64,000 bases of DNA from positions 186,001 through 250,000 of the forward strand of contig SVKU01000001.1 of NCBI GenBank assembly GCA_015068245.1, written 5' to 3'. A program made the translations under genes and the position numbers. Positions 6,900-14,936 of this stretch are shown here, in pieces. This DNA comes from Oscillospiraceae bacterium (GTDB lineage Bacteria; Bacillota; Clostridia; Oscillospirales; Oscillospiraceae). The notes beneath the pieces are model-generated. The model was not told the origin of the DNA and did no database searches. It worked only from the letters and a program-made list of their open reading frames with translations. Positions within the stretch are counted from its first letter, which is position 1. Each line of letters begins with the position of its first letter.

Positions 6900-7550
6900 T
6901 TATAGCAAGTTTTTTAAGCGTTTTGAAATTTCTTTAGCAGCTGTTTTAACAAAGTCGTCCATTTCCGACTTGGTCATGTATCTCCCAGTTCGACCTGTTT
7001 CAAAGTCATTTTCATTGTAAAAGCGTTGGATATTACCCATTTGCAGCATTATTGCGCCTTCGGGATAAAAGTCCAAAGCAGACTGGTCAATATCAGTCAC
7101 CGAACAAACAGCCCTATAACCACTGAAGTTCGGGTTTTCCACCAGATAATCGTGATCAAGACCATACCAGTCTTTCTTAACATTTTTCCAGAACAATTTC
7201 TTATCTGAAATCAGTTCATCTGAAAAACTTTTTTTTACAGGAATTGCCACAAGATAACTCCACAGCAAATCCGTATGCAGGTGGCAGTAATAACCAAGTA
7301 AAAAGGATTTATGTATTTCTTTGCAGTCTGCCACATATTCAGAGTAAAAGCGTTCGGGGTCAGCAGAAGCTTTGCCTTCTCCGGAAAGAAAATGAGTAAC
7401 TTTCTGCGGCGGCTCGAAATGGTTGTCCTCTCCGGTCGGAATCCCGCAGTCCGGCGCAAGGTTACCAATATAAAACTTTTCCACATCCAAGTTGGGAAAC
7501 TGCTCAAGAATCAATTGAGCAACCCGTAAATGTACTATCCAACTGGCCAT
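6900..7550 (-). CDS. Zinc-dependent phospholipase C-like family protein
   Basis: About 216 residues starting MASWIVHLRVAQLILE, then YIGNLAPDCGI, the pattern of the PF00882-type zinc-dependent phospholipase C/hydrolase family. Candidate metal ligands (His near residues 6 and 50, Asp in NLAPD, HLHTD and GLDHD) are present. There is no signal peptide, so it is likely cytoplasmic and of unknown substrate. The ATG at 7550 lies one base after the TGA of the NIF3 gene, so it is coupled to it; another ATG nine bases upstream is possible. Confidence 0.72.
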   Translation of the reverse strand: MASWIVHLRVAQLILEQFPNLDVEKFYIGNLAPDCGIPTGEDNHFEPPQKVTHFLSGEGKASADPERFYSEYVADCKEIHKSFLLGYYCHLHTDLLWSYLVAIPVKKSFSDELISDKKLFWKNVKKDWYGLDHDYLVENPNFSGYRAVCSVTDIDQSALDFYPEGAIMLQMGNIQRFYNENDFETGRTGRYMTKSEMDDFVKTAAKEISKRLKNLL

Positions 7551-7551
7551 A

Positions 7552-8319
7552 TCACACATGATATCGTGCCAGCTCGTTCAAAGCAGACGAGGCGGCAACA
7601 TCAAGTTCGGGAAATGCTTCCTCAAGTTTCTCAACAATAACCGGGACAATAAGGTTTTCGGTGCTGAAATGACCTGCGTCAACAAGATTGATCCCGAAAA
7701 CTTCGGCTTCAACAAAAACGTCGTGTTTAATATCACCCGTGATCAAAGTATCACAACCATTCTGAACACAGTAACTCAGATAGCCTCCGCCGCTTCCGCA
7801 TACAGTGGCAATTCTTTTAATAGGTCTGCCGGAATCGTAATAACGCAGTCCCGATGTATTCAAGGACTTTTTGATTCGAGGGAGAAGTTCAACCAGAGAA
7901 ACGCTCTCAGCAAGTTCGGAGATACGTCCTCCTTCTTCAGACAAAGGCAGTGAATCTCCAAACCCAAGAACTTCAGGCAGCGTTTGATCTACACCATCAG
8001 GTGCAAAATCAAGATTTGTATGCATACAGATCGCAGCGATTTTGTTCTCAGCCAAATATAGGGCACGCACAGCGTCTGCATTATATTCCGTAACCGAGGT
8101 GATGGGCGAAAAAATCACAGGATGATGAGCTACTATAAGCTCCGCACCGATTGCAGCAGCCTCTTCCATTACTCCTTTGGTTATATCAAGTGCAACAAGG
8201 ATTTTTGAAACCGTTGCATCAAACCTGCCAACCAGCAAACCTACGTTATCCCAACTCTCGCAAGACTCAACAGGCGCCCAGGCGTTCAAGTATTCAAAAA
8301 CATCTCTGATTTTAGTCAT
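7552..8319 (-). CDS. NIF3-like dinuclear metal-center hexameric protein
   Basis: A 255-residue protein of the NIF3/YbgI/YqfO family. SCESWDNVGLLVG near the N terminus and ELIVAHHPVIFSPI, with the paired His metal ligands, are both clear; the C-terminal half has GHFSTEN and a further metal-site glutamate. The family forms a hexameric ring with a two-metal site and has been proposed to act as a GTP cyclohydrolase I type 2; the true role is unsettled. It overlaps trmK by 8 bp, the usual trmK-NIF3 pairing in Firmicutes. Confidence 0.93.
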   Translation of the reverse strand: MTKIRDVFEYLNAWAPVESCESWDNVGLLVGRFDATVSKILVALDITKGVMEEAAAIGAELIVAHHPVIFSPITSVTEYNADAVRALYLAENKIAAICMHTNLDFAPDGVDQTLPEVLGFGDSLPLSEEGGRISELAESVSLVELLPRIKKSLNTSGLRYYDSGRPIKRIATVCGSGGGYLSYCVQNGCDTLITGDIKHDVFVEAEVFGINLVDAGHFSTENLIVPVIVEKLEEAFPELDVAASSALNELARYHV

Positions 8320-9004
8320 GGCAGATTTTCCTTTTCATTTCTATTACTCCTTCCAAAGCCTGTCGGAAGAATTCGCATCGTTCAACATCGTGCGCTTTTG
8401 ACGAAGCTGCTGTACCTCGGTATGCGTCTTCCAATATCCCCTCTATCCTGTTAAGATATTTCTCAAGAAGAGGGTCTCCTGAAACAAGTAAAGCGGGACT
8501 GACATATGTTTCGGCAGGAGATGGCAAATACACATTACCCGGTCTTGCTTCAATCACATTGTACATTAATCCCGAATCCATTACAAGCCGTTCGGAAACT
8601 ATCTCCATGCCATTGGAATAAAGAAAGCTTCTGAGTTGATCGGCTTTTGATGCCGGATTCAAAATCAAACGTTTTTTCAATGACCACGGTGAATCTGAGA
8701 GTATGGTGGAAATAACTTCACCACCCATACCGCAAATTACTATTTCATCAACTTCGGATTCTTCGATATCAGCCAGCCCATCGCACAAACGAAATTCGAT
8801 TTTTTCATCAACACCAAATCTCTCTGCATTGTCCATGCCTTTCTGCAGCGGACCTGGTCGGATATCAGAAGCAATTATTCTTTTGCAAACATCATTTTCT
8901 ACCAACCAAATGGAAAGATACCCATGATCGCAGCCAACATCAGAAATACAGGAGCCGGGTGTAACAAACGAAGCCACCATAGCAAGACGATCAGATAAAT
9001 GCAT
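8312..9004 (-). CDS. trmK: tRNA (adenine(22)-N(1))-methyltransferase TrmK
   Basis: About 230 residues from MHLSDRLAMVASFV. The Rossmann SAM-binding motif ISDVGCDHGYLSIWLV is followed by IASDIRPGPL, and EIVICGMGGE is the catalytic-loop equivalent of the TrmK (COG2384) family. It makes m1A22 in tRNA. I start at the internal ATG because GGAGG is just upstream; the longer reading adds ten poor-quality residues lying inside the terminator of the previous gene. It heads the trmK-NIF3-PLC-like operon. Confidence 0.92.
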   Translation of the reverse strand: MHLSDRLAMVASFVTPGSCISDVGCDHGYLSIWLVENDVCKRIIASDIRPGPLQKGMDNAERFGVDEKIEFRLCDGLADIEESEVDEIVICGMGGEVISTILSDSPWSLKKRLILNPASKADQLRSFLYSNGMEIVSERLVMDSGLMYNVIEARPGNVYLPSPAETYVSPALLVSGDPLLEKYLNRIEGILEDAYRGTAASSKAHDVERCEFFRQALEGVIEMKRKICHD

Positions 9005-9021
9005 GAGTCCTCCAATAAAAT

Positions 9022-9047
9022 AAAAGGCGGTCAAAGGACCGCCTTTT
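9022..9047 (-). terminator. Terminator between DUF1858 gene and trmK
   Basis: A perfect 11-bp stem AAAAGGCGGTC with a 4-nt loop, followed on the minus strand by TTTTATTTTATT. It closes the rpsB-tsf-DUF1858 transcript. Confidence 0.9.
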
Positions 9048-9055
9048 AAGATAAA

Positions 9056-9259
9056 TTACTTATCAGCAAGAAAAGCGTTCAGCTCTTCAAGGAAGCTGTC
9101 GCAATCGATACCGTGAACTTCACAGGCCTGCTCGATGGTTTCGCCTCTGGAAGAGGGGCAGCCAAGGCAGTGCATACCGATGGACAGGAAGAAAGGTGCG
9201 GTTTCGGGAGCGATGTCCAGAACGGAACCGATGATGGTTTCTTTAGTAAGCTGAGCCAT
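9056..9259 (-). CDS. DUF1858 domain-containing small protein
   Basis: 67 residues, with IGSVLDIAPETAPFFLSIGMHCLGCPSSRGETIEQACEVHG split across the typical DUF1858 layout: a helical sensor-like start and a conserved GMxCxGC motif. The two cysteines (HCLGC) could bind a metal or form a disulfide. The family often occurs with hybrid-cluster or redox proteins; the function is unknown. The start is set by GGAGG 8 nt upstream. It lies 25 bp after tsf and before a strong terminator, so it is probably cotranscribed with rpsB-tsf. Confidence 0.85.
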   Translation of the reverse strand: MAQLTKETIIGSVLDIAPETAPFFLSIGMHCLGCPSSRGETIEQACEVHGIDCDSFLEELNAFLADK

Positions 9260-9284
9260 TATAATATCCTCCAAAAATGAGAGA

Positions 9285-10220
9285 TTACTTCAGGCCTGCG
9301 GCTGCAGCGACTTCAGCGGCGAAATCGTCTTCTTTCTTTTCGATGCCTTCGCCCTTTTCGAAGCGGGTGAAGCCGAGAACCTTGATGGAGCCGCCAAGTT
9401 CTTTAGCGACGTTAGCTACATGACCTTCAACAGAGACCTTGTTTTCCTTAACAAAGGCCTGCTGCAGGAGGCAGTTTTCTTCGTAGTACTTGCCGATACG
9501 ACCCATGACCATCTTTTCGATGATGGCATCGGGCTTGGGCTTGGCAGACTGTTCGTTTTCCATTTTAGCCTGAGCAAGGAGAACTTCTCTTTCCTTGTCG
9601 AGGGTTTCCTGGTCAACCTCAGACTTATCGCAGAAAGTGGGACGCATAGCAGCAACCTGCATAGCAATGTCCTTACCGAGTTCAACAACAGTGTCGTTTC
9701 CGGCGATATCGTCGGAAACTTCCATGTTTACGAGAACACCGATCTTGCCGCCCATGTGGACGTAAGCAACGGTCTTACCGGTTTCGTAACGAGCGAAACG
9801 ACGGAGCTTCAGGTTTTCGCCGATAACAAGGATCTTTTCCTGCAGGGTTTCCTGAACAGTCAGTTCGCTGCCGGGATACTTGCAAGCCAGCAGAGCATCG
9901 ATGTCGGCAGGATTTTCAGCAGCAACAACAGCTGCCAGATCGTTACAGAAAGTGGTGAAAACTTCGTTTTTTGCAACAAAGTCGGTTTCGGAGTTAACTT
10001 CGATCATAGCACCGACGTTACCATTAACAACAGCGGCAACAACACCTTCAGCGGCGATGCGGCTGGCCTTCTTCTGAGCAGCGGCAAGACCTCTTTCGCG
10101 GAGGTAGTCAACAGCCTTGTCCATATCGCCATCGGTGGCGGCCAGAGCTTTTTTGCAGTCCATCATACCTACGTTGGTCATTTCACGCAGGCGTTTTACA
10201 TCTTGAGCGGTGAATCCCAT
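9285..10220 (-). CDS. tsf: Translation elongation factor Ts
   Basis: A 311-residue EF-Ts. The N-terminal UBA-like part has VKRLREMTNVGMMDCKKAL, and the core contains IEVNSETDFVAKNE, the TDFVAKN motif that contacts EF-Tu. It exchanges GDP for GTP on EF-Tu. It follows rpsB as in nearly all bacteria, with a GC-rich hairpin between them. GGAGG precedes the ATG. Confidence 0.97.
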   Translation of the reverse strand: MGFTAQDVKRLREMTNVGMMDCKKALAATDGDMDKAVDYLRERGLAAAQKKASRIAAEGVVAAVVNGNVGAMIEVNSETDFVAKNEVFTTFCNDLAAVVAAENPADIDALLACKYPGSELTVQETLQEKILVIGENLKLRRFARYETGKTVAYVHMGGKIGVLVNMEVSDDIAGNDTVVELGKDIAMQVAAMRPTFCDKSEVDQETLDKEREVLLAQAKMENEQSAKPKPDAIIEKMVMGRIGKYYEENCLLQQAFVKENKVSVEGHVANVAKELGGSIKVLGFTRFEKGEGIEKKEDDFAAEVAAAAGLK

Positions 10221-10267
10221 TGATATATTCCTCCAAATTAAGAATTGTATACGTTAATAATCAATAA

Positions 10268-10292
10268 GGCGCCCGCAGGATCTGCGGGCGCC
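10268..10292 (-). terminator. GC-rich hairpin between rpsB and tsf
   Basis: An 11-bp stem GGCGCCCGCAG/CTGCGGGCGCC with a 3-nt loop lies just after the rpsB stop. The T-tract is weak (TTATTGATT), so it may be a partial terminator or a processing signal that tunes tsf relative to rpsB. Confidence 0.7.
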
Positions 10293-10302
10293 GAAAAGCC
10301 AA

Positions 10303-11043
10303 TTATTCGGCAGGAGCGGCCTCTACTTCGACCTTCTCTTCTTCAGCAAGAGCGATTTCTTCGCCCTGCTTGCCCTCAGTAACAGCGTTGGCCATGGTAG
10401 CGGAAATGAGCTTGATGGCGCGGATAGCGTCGTCGTTGCCGGGGATGACGTAATCGATCTCATCGGGATCGCAGTTGGTGTCGACGATAGCTACGATAGG
10501 AATGTGCAGCTTGCGGGCTTCGGCGATAGCATTGCGTTCCTTGCGGGGGTCAACGATGAACAGAGCTCCGGGAAGCTTCTTCATGTTCTTAACGCCGCCG
10601 AGGTACTTTTCGAGCTTGGCGATTTCGCCGGTGAGCTTAATGACTTCCTTCTTGGGAAGCATTGCGAAAGTACCGTCTTCTTCCATCTTGCGCAGCTGAG
10701 CAAGACGCTCAACACGGGTACGCATGGTCTTGAAGTTGGTGAGCATGCCGCCCAGCCAACGAGCGTTGATGTAGTACATGCCTACGCGCTCGGCTTCTTC
10801 CTTGATGGCTTCCTGAGCCTGCTTCTTGGTACCAACGAACAGGATGGTCTCGCCGTTGGCGGCCAGATCACGAACGAAGGAATAAGCCTCTTCCAGCTTC
10901 TTAACGGTCTTCTGCAGGTCGATGATGTAGATACCGTTACGCTCAGTGTAAATGTAGGGTGCCATTTTGGGGTTCCAGCGGCGGGTCTGGTGTCCGAAGT
11001 GGACGCCGGCTTCCAGCAGCTGCTTCATAGATACTACTGCCAT
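10303..11043 (-). CDS. rpsB: 30S ribosomal protein S2
   Basis: A 246-residue S2. It contains [22 protein letters not shown] near the N terminus, [10 protein letters not shown], and [15 protein letters not shown], all signature stretches of the family. The C-terminal tail is acidic. AAGGAGG lies 9 nt before the ATG. It is first in the rpsB-tsf-DUF1858 operon behind a leader of about 110 nt. Confidence 0.98.
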   Translation of the reverse strand: MAVVSMKQLLEAGVHFGHQTRRWNPKMAPYIYTERNGIYIIDLQKTVKKLEEAYSFVRDLAANGETILFVGTKKQAQEAIKEEAERVGMYYINARWLGGMLTNFKTMRTRVERLAQLRKMEEDGTFAMLPKKEVIKLTGEIAKLEKYLGGVKNMKKLPGALFIVDPRKERNAIAEARKLHIPIVAIVDTNCDPDEIDYVIPGNDDAIRAIKLISATMANAVTEGKQGEEIALAEEEKVEVEAAPAE

Positions 11044-11195
11044 TTTTAATTTCCTCCTTAAGTTTGACCTCCGCCTGACTCATCCCTTGAACCAAACATT
11101 AAATGCCACTTAAGTTCAAGGTCTCCAGACGTGAGTATTGTCGGGCGGCAAAACCCGAGCCGAATTATATTAACATAATGATATGCTAATTTCAA
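11044..11195 (-). promoter_or_regulatory. rpsB promoter and structured leader
   Basis: On the minus strand TTGAAA (11190-11195), 17 bp and TAATAT (11167-11172) form a promoter. The transcript leader has a stem CCTTGAAC/GTTCAAGG (11114-11121 with 11085-11092) and an alternative GACCT/AGGTC pairing that competes with it, then AAGGAGG and the rpsB ATG. Ribosomal-protein operons often use such leaders for autoregulation; I cannot assign this one to a described family. Confidence 0.55.
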
Positions 11196-11214
11196 GTACT
11201 TTTTTCAAGTAAAA

Positions 11215-13734
11215 TCAAAAACCTACTGCACTTTCGGAAGTTCTTCCCGATTCAGAGCCATATTCACCGCCAAGAGAATCAATGACTTCCTGTCGACGGT
11301 CTTCATCTTCCTCTTCGGTATGCTCCTGTCCTGCCAGTATTGCCTCTATTTCCTCAGGTGTAAGTCCTTCCTCGTCTTCTTCCTGATCAGGTTCCGATTC
11401 ATCAGGTTTATGCAGTTCACATTCTTCTGCAACAGGATTCTCTACGCCATAGGCTGCAGGGTAATTCCCCGGCTCAATTTCGTCATAGTTATCACCAACC
11501 ATATACTGTTCATCGAGCACAACGATTCCGGACGTTGGGAACTGACGCAGGTAATTAACAAGCGAAGAAGCAGTTTTTGCAACACACTGTTCTGTGTGAA
11601 GCTGACCACTTTCTGCGCAGATATCTACCCTGACATGACGGTCACAGTATTCCTCAGGGACATCTTCAATATCGATCAACGCAGTAGACTGTCTGCTTCC
11701 GCGAACATCACGACTGCAAAGTTCAGTAGCAAGAAGTCCGCTGTCCAGGCAGTATGTAACCTCTACCATTGAAGCCGGTTGGTAGAAGTCTTTGTATGGT
11801 AAACCTTCGTGAGCCTGTTCCATAACAAGTCTCCACAAAGTTGCAGCGGGGTTAACGGAGGTATCTGATAGAATGATTTCCTCCTGACTGTCGTATCCTA
11901 CCCAAACTGCTGCACAATAATACGGAGTGAATCCGCAGAACCATCTGTCATAATCATTGCTGGTAGTACCTGTTTTGCCCGCAACAGGCATGCCAGGCAT
12001 CGCAGCATCGGTGCCGGTTCCGTATTTAACAACATTTTCCATCATGTTGGTAAGGTAATATGTTGTTTTTTCCTTCATGGCTGTGTTGCTGACAGTTGTG
12101 TTGTCAAGCACTACTTCACCCGAAGCGTCCAATACTTTTGTATAGGTTCTTGATTCTCTGTAAATTCCTTTATTGGCAATAGCTTCATATGATTCAGCCA
12201 TCTTCTTAACTGTAACACCATTAGTAAGTCCACCGAGAGCCATCGGAGCCACGTTTATATCGGACAATGTTCCGCTGCTGATTTCTTTGGCAGCAACAAG
12301 ATCAAAGCCAAAACCGCCGGTAAGGTAGTTAAAACTGTATTCAGGTGTAAGCTCAGTAACAATCTTTGCTGCTATAGTATTGGTTGAATACGCCATAGCA
12401 TCGTTTACCGTCATCAACCCACGATAAGTCCGATCGTAGTTCTTTGGCCACGGATCACCATTGAATGTAAGAGGTGTGTCATCATAGACAGTAGCAGGTG
12501 TAATGATTCCCAGATCGAGCGCAGGTGCAAAAACAGAAAGCGGTTTTATGCACGAACCCGGTGAACGCAAGCTCTGGGTAGCACGGTTAAGAGTAAGGCT
12601 GCCTTCCTTTTCACCAAGTCCTCCGCACATTGCAACAATGTCTCCCGACTTGTTGTCGATAACCACCATACCAGCTTCAAGTTCCTGATATGTTCCGACG
12701 GGTTTGGGAAGGCTGTTTTCGTTATAGAAAACCTCTTCAATTGCACGCTGAATATCTACATCGACAGTGGCATAGATAGAATAGCCTCCGGAATTTACCA
12801 TTTGATTGACAACATTATAAGAGTAACCGGTAGCATCCATCATATCACTGACTACATCACGAATGACCTGATCAACAAAATAAGAGTAGACAGCACCGCC
12901 GGAACTCTCTTCTCCGACAGCTTTCTGAAATACCAGTTCTTCAGCAACCGCCTCATCATATTCAGCCTGAGAGATATAGCCCTGATCGAGCATTGCGTAC
13001 AGTACATTCAGCTGACGTTCTCTGTTTTTTTCCGGATTGATGTAGGGGTCGTATATGGAAGGGTTGTTAGTGATGCTTATCAGGCTGGCACATTCCGCAA
13101 GCGAAAGTTCAGAAACATCTTTACCGAAATAAGACAGGGACGCTGTATATACACCATAGGCACGTTGGCCAAAATAGATTGTATTGAGATACATTTCGAG
13201 AATATCGCTTTTGGTATATTCCTGTTCAAATTCCAATGCCTGAAACATTTCCACCAGTTTCCGGCGAACAGTAGCCTCTTCCCTGCCGGTAGTGTTTTTA
13301 ATGAGCTGCTGTGTGATCGTTGAACCGCCGAAAGTATCACGCATACCGATAAACATGTTTACAAAGGCAGCTGAAGTACGGTACCAGTCAACTCCGTTGT
13401 GTTGGAAGAATCTTTTATCTTCAATGGCAACTGTAGCAAAAATAAGGTCTTCCGGAAGATCCTCATACTCTGTCCAAATTCGGTTTTCGGAGCCGTAAAG
13501 CGTCTGCAAAACCTTATAGTCACCAGTATTCCTGTCCTGATAATAAATAACCGAAGTCTGATTAAGCGCAAAACTGTCATAATCAAAGTCCAGTTGAGGT
13601 TTAAGAAAGGTTTTGACATAAACGGCAAAAATACACGCGAATATCAATGCAGACAAAAAGCATACTAATGCTATCGTTCCAATTATTTTACCGGCTTTTT
13701 TCCAGCCAAAACGTCGAGAAATATTTTTACTCAT
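11215..13734 (-). CDS. Class A penicillin-binding protein (transglycosylase/transpeptidase)
   Basis: An 839-residue bifunctional peptidoglycan synthase. One membrane anchor spans about residues 17-40. The GT51 transglycosylase domain follows with ATVAIEDKRFF (catalytic Glu 105), FGGSTITQQLIKN and EFEQEYTKSDILEMYLN. The transpeptidase domain has SPGSCIK (Ser 394, Lys 397), STN (450-452) and KTG (587-589). The last about 80 residues are very acidic and probably disordered. It polymerises and cross-links peptidoglycan outside the membrane. GGAGG precedes the ATG. Monocistronic. Confidence 0.95.
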   Translation of the reverse strand: MSKNISRRFGWKKAGKIIGTIALVCFLSALIFACIFAVYVKTFLKPQLDFDYDSFALNQTSVIYYQDRNTGDYKVLQTLYGSENRIWTEYEDLPEDLIFATVAIEDKRFFQHNGVDWYRTSAAFVNMFIGMRDTFGGSTITQQLIKNTTGREEATVRRKLVEMFQALEFEQEYTKSDILEMYLNTIYFGQRAYGVYTASLSYFGKDVSELSLAECASLISITNNPSIYDPYINPEKNRERQLNVLYAMLDQGYISQAEYDEAVAEELVFQKAVGEESSGGAVYSYFVDQVIRDVVSDMMDATGYSYNVVNQMVNSGGYSIYATVDVDIQRAIEEVFYNENSLPKPVGTYQELEAGMVVIDNKSGDIVAMCGGLGEKEGSLTLNRATQSLRSPGSCIKPLSVFAPALDLGIITPATVYDDTPLTFNGDPWPKNYDRTYRGLMTVNDAMAYSTNTIAAKIVTELTPEYSFNYLTGGFGFDLVAAKEISSGTLSDINVAPMALGGLTNGVTVKKMAESYEAIANKGIYRESRTYTKVLDASGEVVLDNTTVSNTAMKEKTTYYLTNMMENVVKYGTGTDAAMPGMPVAGKTGTTSNDYDRWFCGFTPYYCAAVWVGYDSQEEIILSDTSVNPAATLWRLVMEQAHEGLPYKDFYQPASMVEVTYCLDSGLLATELCSRDVRGSRQSTALIDIEDVPEEYCDRHVRVDICAESGQLHTEQCVAKTASSLVNYLRQFPTSGIVVLDEQYMVGDNYDEIEPGNYPAAYGVENPVAEECELHKPDESEPDQEEDEEGLTPEEIEAILAGQEHTEEEDEDRRQEVIDSLGGEYGSESGRTSESAVGF

Positions 13735-13857
13735 GGATACCCTCCAAATGGTCGGGGTTTGAACCGACCCCCAAAGCTAAACCTGCTATTTAGTATAGCA
13801 CAGATTGTCAATTATATCTAACCGAAAATGGGGCAAACTGTCGTTGAGGTGTAATTT

Positions 13858-14133
13858 ATGAATATATTCAGAACCGTAATGATACTTGTTCTTCTCTTTG
13901 GCGTTCTTCTGATCACCGTTTCTGCGATTGCAGGACCCAAAGATAGTTTCACTTTAAAGACAATCGACTCCTATGTTACCGTATTCAGGCAGGGCGATAC
14001 TTCTTCGCCATATATGACAACTCAGATAAATGAACGCTCACTTCCGGAAACAGATCGTTTGCTGCTTTCAATAGGTATAAATGTAGACAGCGAATATGAA
14101 CTTTGGTCTATTTTGGAGGATCTGGGTTCATAA
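13858..14133 (+). CDS. Small secreted or membrane-anchored protein of unknown function
   Basis: 91 residues. Residues 1-24 form a hydrophobic signal or anchor (MNIFRTVMILVLLFGVLL, ending AIAG); the rest is a short soluble domain (TIDSYVTVFRQGDTSSPYMTT) with no family I recognise. GAGGTG upstream supports the start. It is divergent from the penicillin-binding protein gene, but no functional link is shown. Confidence 0.65.
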   Translation: MNIFRTVMILVLLFGVLLITVSAIAGPKDSFTLKTIDSYVTVFRQGDTSSPYMTTQINERSLPETDRLLLSIGINVDSEYELWSILEDLGS

Positions 14134-14228
14134 TGTGTTTTAAAGACAGATGATTTTGCTTGATTTATTATTGTACTCGGGTTATTATAAAACTATAAAA
14201 TACTAACTGATAAGGAATGGTAAAAACG

Positions 14229-14507
14229 ATGAGCGAAGAATACGGAAGTGACTTCATCCAGATAGTTGACGAAGAAGGAAACGAATACGACCTTGAGGTA
14301 CTCGACACTCTGGAATACAACGATACCACCTATATGGCTCTCATTCCTGCCGGAATGGAAGAGGAATCTGATGACGATGAACTTATCATACTCAAGGTAA
14401 TAATCGAAGACGGAGAAGAGATCCTTTCCACTCCCGATGATGACGACGAACTGGATAACGTATACAATATGTTTATGGATCGTCTCTTTATCGAAGAAGA
14501 TGAATAG
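14229..14507 (+). CDS. DUF1292 domain-containing protein
   Basis: A 92-residue acidic protein: FIQIVDEEGNEYDLEVLDTLEY and a following YMALIPAG fit the DUF1292 (YrzB-like) family, with its run of acidic residues and ILKV/EDGEE strands. The family is common in Firmicutes beside yrrK/yrzL and has no known biochemical role. The start at MSEEYG is preferred; the ATG 12 nt upstream touches the AAGGA site directly. Confidence 0.88.
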   Translation: MSEEYGSDFIQIVDEEGNEYDLEVLDTLEYNDTTYMALIPAGMEEESDDDELIILKVIIEDGEEILSTPDDDDELDNVYNMFMDRLFIEEDE

Positions 14508-14551
14508 TCGAATTTTATAGGCGACTTCCATAACAATCCACTTAATCACAG

Positions 14552-14580
14552 TTGATTTTTTGGTTGTTATGTGGTATTAT
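14552..14580 (+). promoter_or_regulatory. Promoter of 6S RNA gene
   Basis: TTGATT (14552-14557), a 17-bp spacer and TATTAT (14575-14580) lie just before the predicted 5' end of the 6S RNA. Confidence 0.75.
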
Positions 14581-14586
14581 CATTAC

Positions 14587-14790
14587 AACAAACCCTGCTC
14601 TGTTCGTGACGAGCCCATTTAAACCCACATTATATTTTAGGGACGACTGAAACTCTTCATTCGGTTTGCAGGCCTCCCGGCACGCTTCCGTGCCGGATGT
14701 TGGAAGCAGTAAAGACTGAAGGCGTCGACCCACCTGCGCGGATGTGCAGGTTATAACTGGGTTCGCACGGCAATAGCGGGGCTTTATTTT
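14587..14790 (+). ncRNA. ssrS: 6S RNA (RNA polymerase regulator)
   Basis: A 200-nt non-coding, GC-rich block in an AT-rich gap with its own promoter and a T-rich end. The 5' end CCCTGCT (14593-14599) pairs with the 3' end AGCGGGG (14775-14781). Inside the closing stem lie TGTTCG on the 5' side and GGGTTCGCACGGCA on the 3' side, which resemble the conserved ends of E. coli 6S RNA. The top is a perfect 8-bp hairpin (14677-14696, CTTC loop). A long, largely double-stranded rod with a central open region is the 6S architecture, which mimics an open promoter and binds the housekeeping RNA polymerase. The exact ends are approximate. Confidence 0.8.
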
Positions 14791-14936
14791 TGGTAAATAA
14801 TGCAAATTTGTCGGATTTTTCATTAAAACAAACTTTACACTTGAAACATCATGCGACATAAGTTATAATTAGCGAATGTGAAAATCGCTATAAGCGAATA
14901 TGTACAGCTCATTGATAAGAGAGGAATGAATCACCC

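Noticed and set aside
13750-13769. tRNA T-arm-like stem GGTCGG/CCGACC near the penicillin-binding protein start
   Set aside because: The loop has 8 bases instead of 7 and no acceptor, D or anticodon arms are found nearby. It is only a short hairpin in the 5' leader.
14587-14790. SRP RNA, tmRNA or RNase P RNA as alternatives to 6S
   Set aside because: No GGAAG-loop of SRP RNA, no tRNA-like ends, and no conserved core of RNase P RNA; paired ends and TGTTCG fit 6S.
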